A stretch of DNA of 64,000 nucleotides. Origin: Nonomuraea gerenzanensis. GTDB lineage: Bacteria; Actinomycetota; Actinomycetes; Streptosporangiales; Streptosporangiaceae. The notes under the pieces were generated by a model. That model had not been told where the DNA came from. It saw only the letters and a program-made list of their open reading frames with translations, and did not search any database. How positions within the stretch are numbered: the stretch's first letter is position 1; each line of letters starts with the position of its first letter. The translations under genes were made by a program, and so were the position numbers. Below, piece after piece: positions 1 to 8,568 of the stretch. Location of the stretch: the NCBI RefSeq assembly GCF_020215645.1, contig NZ_CP084058.1, positions 9,114,001 through 9,178,000 of the forward strand, written 5' to 3'.

Positions 1-1
1 C

Positions 2-697
<696 letters not shown>

Positions 698-749
698 ACG
701 ACCCCGCCCGGCGGGGGCTCCGGCCAGGAGCTTCCCGCCGGCTCGCGCG

Positions 750-776
750 AGCCTTCACCCTGCCGGGGTGAGGGCT
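750..776 (+). terminator. Stem-loop terminator after fabF
   Basis: The arms 750-760 and 766-776 pair over 11 bp with one G-U pair and a 5-nt loop. It lies 53 bp after the fabF stop. There is no U-tract, as is usual in actinomycetes. Smaller hairpins precede it at about 703-732. The rest of 698-984 shows no gene. Confidence 0.55.
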
Positions 777-984
777 CGCCGCGCATCTGACGGCGGCCTC
801 CCTGCCGCCATGGGCACGCGCCGAGGGCGTGCCCGTCCATGAGCGGGTGCCGGTCATGCGGCACTCCGGTGGTGCGCGACTCGCCAACGGCGTCGAGTCG
901 CCGCACGCCGCCGGTCAACGCCCTACGGCTCTCCCCCTTCCACGGTCACGCCGTCCGGTGTCTCACGGGCGCCCCCCGCACCGC

Positions 985-1479
985 TCAGACGGCCGCGTGC
1001 AGCCACCGCACCGGCGCGCCGTCACCGGCGTACCTGAACGGCTCCAGCTCCTCGTCCCACGGCTTGCCGAGCAGCTTGTCCAGCTCCTCCTCCAGCACGC
1101 ACCGCCCCTGGGCGGCCATCATCATCGCGGCGCGCAGCCGGTCCTCGGGGATCATGATGTCGCCGGCGGCGCCGATCACCGCCGTGTACGCGCCGAGCGT
1201 CGGCGTGTAGGCATGCCGGGAGCCGTCCACCCCGGGTGAGGCGTCCTCGGTGATCTCGAACCTGAGGCGCTGCCATCCCATGAGCGAGGAGGCGATGGCC
1301 GCCGCGATGCCCGCGCGGCCCTCCCACTCCGCCTGCGCCCGCACGACGTTGGGCGCGGCGGGTTGCGGAGTCCACGTCAGGTCTACGGGCACGCCAAGGA
1401 CACCCGCGACTGCCCATTCGATGTGTGGGCACAGCGCGGGCTGAGCCGAGTGGACGTAAAGGACGCCACGAGCAGACAC
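985..1479 (-). CDS. DUF3145 family protein
   Basis: This 164-residue protein matches the actinobacterial DUF3145 family, whose biochemical role is unknown. It is soluble, with no signal peptide or membrane segment. Recognisable features are the N-terminal GVLYVHSAQPALCPHIEWA stretch, a central GWQRLRFEITEDASPG stretch, and a C-terminus rich in acidic residues and tryptophan (KPWDEELEPFRY). The GTG start at 1479 is preceded by GGGAGG at good spacing. It converges on fabF and diverges from the protease gene at 1655, a location typical of this family beside the fatty-acid synthase genes. A role in lipid metabolism is only suggested by that neighbourhood. Confidence 0.85.
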   Translation of the reverse strand: MSARGVLYVHSAQPALCPHIEWAVAGVLGVPVDLTWTPQPAAPNVVRAQAEWEGRAGIAAAIASSLMGWQRLRFEITEDASPGVDGSRHAYTPTLGAYTAVIGAAGDIMIPEDRLRAAMMMAAQGRCVLEEELDKLLGKPWDEELEPFRYAGDGAPVRWLHAAV

Positions 1480-1654
1480 CGGACCTCCCGTTTCGGTACG
1501 AGGTGCGCCTTCCCCAACGGCCTCGACCCGGGATGATCACAAGTGACTAGGGAGAGACTACCGTCGGTCGCTACCCGGCACCAGAGGGGGGCCATACCAA
1601 GTTGGTGCGCGTGTGGCGGGTGACAGCGGTCCCTCAGGGGATACATACCCGCCC

Positions 1655-2668
1655 ATGGAAATCCAATCTGTCGGCGAGGCGTACATCCGGCCAGGTCAGA
1701 TACTGATCGACCGGACCGCCCTGACCGCCGCGGCGCGCTGGACCCAGGCGGTCTCCGAGGCCGACGGTGTCTGCGTCGTCCACCTGACGCCCGGCGTCGA
1801 CCCCTGCGAGATCACCGCCGACCTGCGCGACCAGGGCCTGCGCGCCTCGCCGAACCACGTGCTGCGCGGCCAGCCCCTGTTCTTCGGCGGCCCCGCCTCC
1901 AGGCCCTTCCCCGCCCCGTCCATCCCCCACAAGGCGGGCCGGGCCCGCTCCGGCGTGGTGGTGGGCCTGCTCGACACCGGCATCGCCAAGCACCCCTGGT
2001 GGTCGGGCAGCGACTGGTACGCCGGGCTCGGCCCGGACGAGGCCGACGCGACGGAGGGCTCGCAGGCGGGCCACGGCACGTTCATCGCGGGCCTGCTGAC
2101 GCGGCGGGCGCCCGGCGTGCGGCTGCGGGTGCGGCGGGTGCTCGACGGAGACGGCCTGGCCGACGAGGCGTCCGTCGTGCGGACGCTGCATCGCCTGCGG
2201 GATCAGCCCCCGCAGGTGCTCAACCTGTCCTTCGGCTGCCACACCTTCGACGACAGGCCGCCGCCCCTGCTCTCGGACGCCCTGCGCGCCCTGGGCGAGA
2301 CCGTGACCGTCGCCTGCGCCGGCAACACCGGCTCCGACCGGCCGTTCTGGCCTGCCGCGCTGCCCTGGGTCGTCGGCGTGGCGGCGGTGGACTCCACCCA
2401 GCAGCGCAGGGCGCCCTACTCCGGCTACGGCACCTGGGTCGACGCGTGCGCCCGCGGCGACTGGCTGACCAGCAGTTATCTGGACACGGGCGAGTACGGC
2501 GGATACGCGGCGTGGAGCGGCACGTCGTTCGCCACGGCGCTGGTGTCCGGCGCCATCGCCGACGCGGCCAGGCACGAGCCGGTCAAGGAGTGGATCAGGA
2601 ACCTCCTTGACTCCGAGGAGACCCCGCAAATTCCCGATCTGGGGGTTCTCTTCCCGGCGAGTCTGTAG
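1655..2668 (+). CDS. Subtilisin-like serine protease (S8 family), cytosolic
   Basis: This 337-residue S8 peptidase has all catalytic residues. Counted from the ATG at 1655 they are Asp107 in LLDTGIAKH, His140 in GHGTFIAG, the oxyanion Asn224 in CAGNTG, and Ser291 in WSGTSFATAL. It has no signal peptide, Tat motif or membrane anchor, so it probably acts inside the cell. The first 85 residues or so are not catalytic and could be a recognition or inhibitory segment. An in-frame start exists at 1613, but 1655 fits the family better. No Shine-Dalgarno precedes 1655, and the spacing to possible promoter hexamers near 1620 and 1642 would suit a leaderless mRNA. It begins a cassette with a sigma factor, a small protein and a CHAT protease. 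Confidence 0.88.
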   Translation: MEIQSVGEAYIRPGQILIDRTALTAAARWTQAVSEADGVCVVHLTPGVDPCEITADLRDQGLRASPNHVLRGQPLFFGGPASRPFPAPSIPHKAGRARSGVVVGLLDTGIAKHPWWSGSDWYAGLGPDEADATEGSQAGHGTFIAGLLTRRAPGVRLRVRRVLDGDGLADEASVVRTLHRLRDQPPQVLNLSFGCHTFDDRPPPLLSDALRALGETVTVACAGNTGSDRPFWPAALPWVVGVAAVDSTQQRRAPYSGYGTWVDACARGDWLTSSYLDTGEYGGYAAWSGTSFATALVSGAIADAARHEPVKEWIRNLLDSEETPQIPDLGVLFPASL

Positions 2669-2693
2669 AGTTTACGCTCAGTCCCCGGACAAT

Positions 2694-2721
2694 CACGAGG
2701 AGGAATGATCTCCTCCTCGTG
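2694..2721 (+). promoter_or_regulatory. 11-bp perfect hairpin before the sigma-factor ribosome binding site
   Basis: The arms 2694-2704 and 2711-2721 are perfectly complementary with a 6-nt loop. The right arm contains TCCTCC, which can also pair with the GGAGG at 2731-2735 that serves the sigma-factor start at 2740. Two structures are therefore mutually exclusive: the hairpin leaves the ribosome site free, and the alternative hides it. No U-run follows, so a simple terminator is less likely, though partial attenuation is possible. Confidence 0.5.
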
Positions 2722-2739
2722 CCGGTGAAAGGAGGCCGC

Positions 2740-3267
2740 ATGCGGGATCCGTCGGAGCTGCTCGCCGCCGCCGACGACGGCGACCGGTCGGCCTGGGACG
2801 AGCTCGAATCGAGATACGGGCCGCGCATGTGGGCCGTGGCCCGCGCGTGCGGCCTGAGCCCGGCCGACGCGGCCGACGCCGTCCAGGGCGCCTGGCTGCG
2901 GCTGCTGCAGAACCTGCGCGGCATCAGAGACCCGGCCGCGGTGGGGGGCTGGCTCATGACGACCGTGCGCCGCGAGGCCCTCCTGCTGGGCCGCAAGGAC
3001 CTGCCGGTGGTCTCCTCCATGGAGGCGATCACCGACCTCGACCCGGCGACGGTCGTCCTGGAGGCCGACGACCGTCACCTGCTCTGGAAGACGGTCTCCA
3101 CCCTGCACGAGCCCTGCCGCACGCTGCTCCAGCTGGTCGCGAACGATCTCGGCAACCAGCAGCTGGCCTCGCGGCTGGGAATGCCCGCGGGCAGTGTCGG
3201 CCCTACCAAGGCGCGCTGTCTGGAAAAACTGCGCACTCTGATCTCGGTACAGGAGACAGCGCAATGA
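2740..3267 (+). CDS. ECF-type sigma-70 family RNA polymerase sigma factor
   Basis: This 175-residue protein has the two-domain layout of ECF sigma factors. Region 2 is roughly residues 10-80 (WDELESRYGPRMWAVA, then DAVQGAWLRLLQNL, then GGWLMTTVRREAL). Region 4 is roughly 110-165 (LLQLVANDLGNQQLASRLGMP, then a recognition helix with KARCLEKLRTL). The ATG at 2740 is chosen because AAAGGAGG ends four bases before it; a GTG at 2719 lies inside a hairpin arm. The stop overlaps the next ATG (ATGA), so translation is probably coupled. It lies between two protease genes, which suggests its activity is released or ended by proteolysis; that is inference. Its target promoter was not identified. Confidence 0.88.
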   Translation: MRDPSELLAAADDGDRSAWDELESRYGPRMWAVARACGLSPADAADAVQGAWLRLLQNLRGIRDPAAVGGWLMTTVRREALLLGRKDLPVVSSMEAITDLDPATVVLEADDRHLLWKTVSTLHEPCRTLLQLVANDLGNQQLASRLGMPAGSVGPTKARCLEKLRTLISVQETAQ

Positions 3268-3707
3268 TCAACGACGAATACTTCCTGGCGGCACTCCGGC
3301 TCGCCTCCGGGAACGATCCCATCCCCACCCAGGTGTCCGCCGCCGCGCGTGACGCCTGGCGGCTGCGGATCCCCCAAGCGGTGACCGCCGCCCACGAGGC
3401 CGCCACGATCCGGAGCGTGCGCGCCGACGACAGCTCGCACCTGGTGCGCTTCGTCGCAGCGGGCCTCACCTTCGACCTGGAGGTGACGGAGGGCGACGGG
3501 CTCATCGACGTGGCGGGGCACATCTCCCCCTACCCGGGAGAGGGCGCCCTCGTCGACGTGAGATCCCCGCACCTGACCTTGACCAGGCGCATCGCGCACA
3601 CCGGCCACTTCGTCGCCACCGGGCTGCCGCCCGGCTGGCTGAGCGTGGTGTGCCACCGGCCCGGCCACGCACCCATCCAGACCACCTGGGTGCGCATCCG
3701 CCCCTGA
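3264..3707 (+). CDS. Small protein between sigma factor and CHAT protease; candidate sigma regulator or protease substrate
   Basis: This 147-residue protein has no named family that I can assign with certainty. The first 35 residues look helical and carry an ALRLASGNDPIPTQVSAAA stretch. That stretch resembles the AL..ADPVP..V..AA pattern I recall in short proteins encoded beside actinomycete ECF sigma factors. Residues 60-147 look like a beta-sandwich: alternating hydrophobic strands, then TGHFVATGLPPGWLSVV and a TTWVRIRP end. There is no signal peptide or membrane segment. Its ATG overlaps the sigma-factor stop by 4 bp, implying a fixed ratio with the sigma factor. That suits an anti-sigma factor, an adaptor, or the protein cut by one of the flanking proteases. 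Function is not established. Confidence 0.72.
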   Translation: MINDEYFLAALRLASGNDPIPTQVSAAARDAWRLRIPQAVTAAHEAATIRSVRADDSSHLVRFVAAGLTFDLEVTEGDGLIDVAGHISPYPGEGALVDVRSPHLTLTRRIAHTGHFVATGLPPGWLSVVCHRPGHAPIQTTWVRIRP

Positions 3708-3767
3708 CCCGCCACTGACCCGGCCGGGAGGGCGCTGCCCCCGGCCGACTTCGAACGAGGCCGGCCA

Positions 3768-6293
3768 TTGAGCGCAACACCTGACGGGCAGCACCCGTCA
3801 GCCGACCTGAGCCCGCTGGTCAGAGCGGCCGAGGCCGCCTTGATGCGCGCCCTGGTCGATCCCGGGCAGGCGCTGCGCGCCGGCCGCCTGATCATCGAGT
3901 CCGCGCGCCGCAACGGCTGCCCGGAGGCCGAGGTGATGGGGCTGCGGACGATGGCGCTGGCCGCCCGCGAGCTCGGCGACCTCCAGCAGGCCGAGTTCCA
4001 CCTGCGTGAGGCCCTCGCCGTCCGGGGCGCCCCGGCCGAGCGGATCGCCCAGGCCCGCCTCTCCCTGGTCACCGTGCGCACCGAGCGCGGCCACCCGCTG
4101 CAGGCCCTGCGCGTGGCGGCGCTGGCCTGGGCGTACCTGTGCCCGCTCGACCGCGCCAAGCTCGACACCCAGCGGGCGGTCGCCCTGGCCCACCTCGGCC
4201 GCCACCAGGAGGCCATCGCCTCCTGCGACCGCGCGCTGATGGCCCTGGTGACCGCGCCGGGCAACATCGACGACCGCAGGTTCCTGGCCGGGGGCCTGCT
4301 CAACCGCGGGCTCATCCACGCCTACCGGGGCGACTGGGACGCCTCGATGCGCGACCTCACCGCCTGCCTGCAGATCTCCCAGTACGCGGGGCTGTGGCAC
4401 CTGGCCCGCCTGGCTGCCGCCAACCTGCCCTTCCTGGCCGTGCGCCGTGGCGACATCGCCGGGGCGTTCCGGCACTACCGGGAGGCGGAGGAGACCCTGT
4501 TCGGCTTCCCCGAGCGGCTGGCCGCGATGCGGGCCGACTTCGCCGGTGCCCTGCTGGCCGCGCACCTGCCGGGTGAGGCGGGGGCCATGTTGCGGATGGC
4601 CGTACCGGATCTGGAGGCGTCGGCCGCCCACGCCGCGCTGGCCGAGGCGCGGCTGAAGCTGGCCCAGGTGGAGCTGCTGACCGGGGACCCGCACCGCGCC
4701 AGGCAGGTGGCCGAGCAGGCGTGCGCCGAGCTGGCCGCGCAGGACAGGATCTCGTGGCTGCCGCTGGCCAGGGAGGTCATCCTGCGCTCGCGGCTGGCGC
4801 TCGAACCCGCCACCCCCGAGCTGGTCGCCGAGCTGATCGCGTGCGCCGACGAGCTGGAGGACGGCTTCGCCCACCGGGCGGGGGCGGCGGCGCTGCGGCT
4901 GGCGGCGGCCGAGGCCGCGCTGGTCGTGGACGACCACCCGACCGCCTCGGCCCAGCTCGCCAGGCTCACCCGCCACGCCGAGCGGCGCGAGCGGTGGGTG
5001 CCCGCCGGCACCCGGCTGACCTCGCTGGCCTCCGAACCGCAGGCCAGGCAGCTCGCGCAGGCGTCGCAGATCCCGGTGCCGGTCCGGCAGCACGCGCTGG
5101 CCCTGCAGGCGGCGCTGCAGGAGGACGTCCCGGCGGCCTTCCGCGCGGTGCGCGACGGCCTGGCGGAGGTGAGCGGGCGGGTGGAGGCGTTCGAGGACCC
5201 GTCGCTGCGCGCCCACGCGGCCAGGGCCGGGGAGCGGCTGGCGGCCTACGGGCTGGAGCTGGCGGTGCGCGACGGGTGCCCCAGGGAGGTGTTCGAGTGG
5301 GCGGAGCGCTGGCGGGCCGTGGCGGCGCCCGCGCACGCGTGCGCGCTGGTGGACCCCGAGCGCATCCGTGCCGAGCTGGGGCGGGGCATCCTGATCGAGT
5401 ACGTGGCCGACCGCGACGCGCTGCTGGCCGTGCTGCTGAGCGAGGACCGGGTGCTGCTGCGGCGGCTGGGCAGCCTCCGGCAGGTCACGGACGCCATCGT
5501 GCGCCTGCGTTACGCGCTGCGCCGCCTCAGCCGGCGGCACGACGTCGAGCCCGCCGCCGCCGAGCTCGAACGGCTGGTGCTGCGGCCGATGGCCGCCGAC
5601 CTGGGCGACCGGCCGCTCGTCGTGGTGCCGGCGGGGTCGCTGCACACGGTGCCGTGGGGGGCGCTGCCGTCCCTGCGGGAGCGTCCGGTCAGCGTGGCGC
5701 CCGGCGCCGCCGCCTGGCTGCGCGCCCGCACCTCCCGGGGGCCGCGCTCCACCGGCAAGCCGCAGGTGGCGGCGGCGGCCGGCCCGTCGCTGACGCACGC
5801 GCCGGCGGAGGTCGCGCACGTGCTGGCCTGCCATCCGGGCGGGCGTCAGGTGCCCGCACGCGTCGAGCCGGTGCTGGAGGCGCTGGGCACGGCCGACGTC
5901 GTGCATCTGGCCGCGCACGGGACGTTCCACGCGCGCAGCCCGCTGGTGTCGGGGATCACGCTGGAGGACGGGCAGCTCATGGCCTACGACCTGCTGGACG
6001 TGTCCCGCTCGGCGGGGCTGGTGGTCCTCTCCGCGTGCAACGCCGGGATGTCGCGCACGCCGATGGAGGGCGCGCCGCTGGGGCTGCCGGGGACGTTCCT
6101 GGCCAAGGGGTCGGCGTGCGTGGTGGCGGGGATGGTGCCGGTGGAGGACGAGACGGCGCGGGCGGTGATGAGCACGTTCCACGAGCTGCTGGCGGCGGGG
6201 CAGCCGCCGGACGCGGCGCTGGCCGGCGCGGCGGCCAAGACCGGCGAAACGGGCTTCGTCTGCTTCGGCGCGGGTGACCAGCCCGTTTGCTGA
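3768..6293 (+). CDS. TPR-CHAT caspase-like cysteine protease
   Basis: This 841-residue protein has a long alpha-helical N-terminal region of tetratricopeptide-like repeats (about residues 20-450, rich in Ala/Leu helix pairs such as ALAHLGRHQEAIASCDRAL). A C-terminal CHAT domain follows (about 600-835). The catalytic pair is visible: His717 in HLAAHGTFH and Cys757 in VLSACNAGMSR. GAPLGLPGTFLAKGSACVVA, a usual CHAT block, comes next. CHAT domains are caspase/separase-like peptidases; TPR-CHAT proteins include Csx29 of type III-E CRISPR, which cuts a sigma-factor partner. No CRISPR genes are present here. The TTG start at 3768 is the first in frame; an ATG at 3843 is possible. A 60-bp gap separates it from the small-protein gene. 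Confidence 0.88.
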   Translation: MSATPDGQHPSADLSPLVRAAEAALMRALVDPGQALRAGRLIIESARRNGCPEAEVMGLRTMALAARELGDLQQAEFHLREALAVRGAPAERIAQARLSLVTVRTERGHPLQALRVAALAWAYLCPLDRAKLDTQRAVALAHLGRHQEAIASCDRALMALVTAPGNIDDRRFLAGGLLNRGLIHAYRGDWDASMRDLTACLQISQYAGLWHLARLAAANLPFLAVRRGDIAGAFRHYREAEETLFGFPERLAAMRADFAGALLAAHLPGEAGAMLRMAVPDLEASAAHAALAEARLKLAQVELLTGDPHRARQVAEQACAELAAQDRISWLPLAREVILRSRLALEPATPELVAELIACADELEDGFAHRAGAAALRLAAAEAALVVDDHPTASAQLARLTRHAERRERWVPAGTRLTSLASEPQARQLAQASQIPVPVRQHALALQAALQEDVPAAFRAVRDGLAEVSGRVEAFEDPSLRAHAARAGERLAAYGLELAVRDGCPREVFEWAERWRAVAAPAHACALVDPERIRAELGRGILIEYVADRDALLAVLLSEDRVLLRRLGSLRQVTDAIVRLRYALRRLSRRHDVEPAAAELERLVLRPMAADLGDRPLVVVPAGSLHTVPWGALPSLRERPVSVAPGAAAWLRARTSRGPRSTGKPQVAAAAGPSLTHAPAEVAHVLACHPGGRQVPARVEPVLEALGTADVVHLAAHGTFHARSPLVSGITLEDGQLMAYDLLDVSRSAGLVVLSACNAGMSRTPMEGAPLGLPGTFLAKGSACVVAGMVPVEDETARAVMSTFHELLAAGQPPDAALAGAAAKTGETGFVCFGAGDQPVC

Positions 6294-6383
6294 GCTTTTG
6301 CTGGTTACGGCAGGCCAAGGTCACCGCCACCCGCCGCACGGGGCTGAGGGCCTCCAGGAACACGCCCGCTGAACCCGCACGGG

Positions 6384-6409
6384 GCCGGGCGCCGTCACGT
6401 GCGCCCGGC
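6384..6409. terminator. Stem-loop between convergent CHAT and sulfurtransferase genes
   Basis: The arms 6384-6392 and 6401-6409 are a perfect 9-bp GC-rich stem with an 8-nt loop. It lies in the 145-bp gap between two converging genes, so it could stop transcription from either side. Confidence 0.5.
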
Positions 6410-6438
6410 TGACCGGCGAAGTGGTTCTCGCCTGCCGT

Positions 6439-7311
6439 TCAGGCGCCGGTCGAGACGGGCCGGGTCGGATCGGACACCCAGTCCGACCACGAGCCGACGT
6501 ACAGCGACGCCGGCAGGCCCGCCACCTCCAGCGCCAGCACCTCGTGCGCGGCCGTCACCCCTGAGCCGCAGTACGCGCCCGTCTCGGCCCCTTCGCGCAC
6601 GCCCAGCTCGGCGAAACGGGCGCGGAGCGCCTCGGGGGCGAGGAAGCGGCCGTCCTGGCCCACGTTCTCCGTCGTGGGGGCGCTCACCGCGCTGGGCACG
6701 TGGCCTGCCACGGGGTCGATCGGCTCCACCTCGCCCCGGTACCGCTCCGCCGCCCGGGCGTCGAGCAGCACGCCCCGCTTGGCCAGCGCCGCCGCCTCGT
6801 CGGCCGTCAGTGCGGGCATCCCGCCTGGGCGTGCGGTGAAGTCGCCCTCCGTGGGGTGCGGGGTTTCCTTCGTGGTCGGTAGGCCGGCCTGGATCCAGGC
6901 GGGGAGGCCGCCGTCGAGCACGCGTACGTTGTGGTGGCCGAAGTAGCGCAGCGCCCACCAGGCGCGGGCCGCGACCGTGGCGGCGGCGTCGTCGTAGACC
7001 ACCACGGGGCGGCCGTCCGAGACGCCGAGGCGGCGCATGGCGCGCTGGAACGCGGCCGCATCCGGCAGCGGATGCCGCCCCCCGTTGCCGCCTTGCCCGC
7101 TCTGGGCGCCTTGCCCGCCTTGCTCCCCTTGCGCGTGCTGGCCGGGTGGGGCGGCGAGGTCGGTGTCGAGGTCGCAGTAGACGGCGCCCTCGATGTGGCC
7201 TTCGCGGTAGAAGTCGATCCCGGGCGGGCCGCCGAGCCGCCAGCGCACGTCGAGCACGGTGACGCCGTCGAGGGCGGCCAGCTCGGCAGGGGTGATCAAC
7301 GGGCTGGTCAC
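6439..7311 (-). CDS. Two-domain rhodanese-type sulfurtransferase
   Basis: This 290-residue thiosulfate or 3-mercaptopyruvate sulfurtransferase transfers sulfane sulfur to thiol or cyanide acceptors. The N-terminal rhodanese domain has DDAAATVAARAWW where the active cysteine would be, so it is the inactive domain. The C-terminal domain has the active loop YCGSGVTA with Cys248. SGVT loops are usual for actinomycete SseA-like enzymes. A low-complexity Gly/Gln insert (QGEQGGQGAQSGQGG) lies at about residues 58-75, which is unusual for the family and probably a flexible loop. The GTG start at 7311 overlaps the TGA of the phosphodiesterase gene by 4 bp, so the two are translationally coupled. Confidence 0.9.
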   Translation of the reverse strand: MTSPLITPAELAALDGVTVLDVRWRLGGPPGIDFYREGHIEGAVYCDLDTDLAAPPGQHAQGEQGGQGAQSGQGGNGGRHPLPDAAAFQRAMRRLGVSDGRPVVVYDDAAATVAARAWWALRYFGHHNVRVLDGGLPAWIQAGLPTTKETPHPTEGDFTARPGGMPALTADEAAALAKRGVLLDARAAERYRGEVEPIDPVAGHVPSAVSAPTTENVGQDGRFLAPEALRARFAELGVREGAETGAYCGSGVTAAHEVLALEVAGLPASLYVGSWSDWVSDPTRPVSTGA

Positions 7312-8420
7312 GACCGTACCTCCAGGAGCGGGACGTGCTGTTCGGCCGCCGTGAGCGAGCCGTGGTAACCGGTGAAGAGCGCCTCGATGCGGTGGGTCGC
7401 CGGGGCGGTGATGGCCAGGTCGGTGTACGGCACGGCCACGACGTCGCCGATGCGCGGGATCCAGGCGTCGCGCACCTGCGGGCCGAACCAGCCGGACTCG
7501 ACCGCCTCCTGCCTGGACACCACCCATGCCTTGCCGCGCAGGGTCTCGCGCCACGACTCCAGCACCTGCCCGGCGGCTCCCGGGCGGGCGTACACGTGCC
7601 TGGCCCTGGCCTCGCCGCCGAGCAGCGCCACCCCTTCCGTCAGCTCGGGGACGCTCTCCGCGTCGAGCTTCTCGGTGGCGTTGACCATGCCGTGGTCGGC
7701 GGTGACGTACAGGGCGGAGCCGGGCGGCAGCCCCTCGGCCAGCCGCTGGGCCATGTCGTCGACGATGCCGAGCTGGCGCAGCCACTCCTCGGTGCCCCAG
7801 CCCACCATGTGGCCGGTGGCGTCGAGGTCGCCGTAGTAGACGGTGACGTACGCGGGCCCCCGCTCCCGCAGCACCTCGTGGACGCGGGCCACCCGGTCGT
7901 CGATGGAGTCGGCGGCCACGTAGCGGACGCCGCGATAGACGGCCCTGGTCAGGCCGGTGCCCTCGAACTCCGCCGGCGCCACGTAGACGGGCTCGACCCC
8001 GGCCTCGGCGGCGCGCTGGTAGACGGTCGCGGCGGGCTGCCACTCCTCGGGGTCCATCGTCAGGCCGTCGGGCAGCGTCCAGCGCAGGCAGTTGAACAGG
8101 TGGCCGGTGCCCGGCACGGCCAGCATCAGGCCGACCATGCCGTGCTCGCCCGGAGTCAGCCCGGTGCCCAGCGTGCACAGGCTCGTGACGGTGGTGGCGG
8201 GGAAGCCGGCGGTGAGCGTCCTTGCGGTCATGGCGGACAGGAACGGCGCCGCCTCCGGGTGGGCGCGCAGCAGCTCGGCGCCGAGGCCGTCCACCACGAA
8301 CAGGCAGACGCGGTCGGATCGGGGCAGGCCGAGCGCGTTGGGCTCGCGCAGGCCCAGGGCGGCCAGCAGCGATCGCGGCACGTCGGCCAGCGACTCGCCG
8401 CCGTATCCCGGCACCAGCAT
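7308..8420 (-). CDS. Alkaline-phosphatase-superfamily nucleotide pyrophosphatase/phosphodiesterase
   Basis: This 370-residue enzyme belongs to the type I phosphodiesterase / nucleotide pyrophosphatase family. The first metal Asp is in FVVDGLGAE (Asp44). The nucleophile is a Thr in FPATTVTSL (Thr76 or Thr77). Later metal ligands are in YYGDLDATGHMVG and TADHGM. It probably hydrolyses a phosphodiester or nucleotide pyrophosphate with two zinc ions; the substrate is unknown. The ATG at 8420 begins MLVPGYGGESLADVP, the typical start of this actinomycete group. The frame stays open upstream to 8657, but that extension is Arg-rich and unlike protein. It is the first gene of a two-gene operon with the sulfurtransferase. 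Confidence 0.88.
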   Translation of the reverse strand: MLVPGYGGESLADVPRSLLAALGLREPNALGLPRSDRVCLFVVDGLGAELLRAHPEAAPFLSAMTARTLTAGFPATTVTSLCTLGTGLTPGEHGMVGLMLAVPGTGHLFNCLRWTLPDGLTMDPEEWQPAATVYQRAAEAGVEPVYVAPAEFEGTGLTRAVYRGVRYVAADSIDDRVARVHEVLRERGPAYVTVYYGDLDATGHMVGWGTEEWLRQLGIVDDMAQRLAEGLPPGSALYVTADHGMVNATEKLDAESVPELTEGVALLGGEARARHVYARPGAAGQVLESWRETLRGKAWVVSRQEAVESGWFGPQVRDAWIPRIGDVVAVPYTDLAITAPATHRIEALFTGYHGSLTAAEQHVPLLEVRS

Positions 8421-8568
8421 GCCCCTCAGTGTAGTCCCAGGAGTGATCTCCACCCGTGGTGCTGCTCGTCGGTATCGAACGCGCTGACAGAGCCGTGTCT
8501 GCGCCGTGTCTGTGCCGCGTCCGCGCCGCGTCCATCCCGTGTCAGCGGCGCACGACATCGTTCCTGCC

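Noticed and set aside
2694..2721. Simple intrinsic terminator between the protease and sigma genes
   Set aside because: No U-tract follows, the hairpin abuts a strong ribosome site, and its arm can pair with that site. A regulatory leader structure is the better reading, though partial termination is not excluded.
3798..6182. A 794-residue antisense open frame opposite the CHAT gene
   Set aside because: Its composition (Gln/His/Arg/Gly-rich, no motifs) is that expected opposite a gene with C/G wobble bias, and the plus strand has a clear TPR-CHAT protein.
3768..6293. Type III-E CRISPR (Craspase) assignment for the TPR-CHAT gene
   Set aside because: No Cas7-11 effector, repeat array or other cas gene is present. 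Only the TPR-CHAT architecture and the sigma link are shared.
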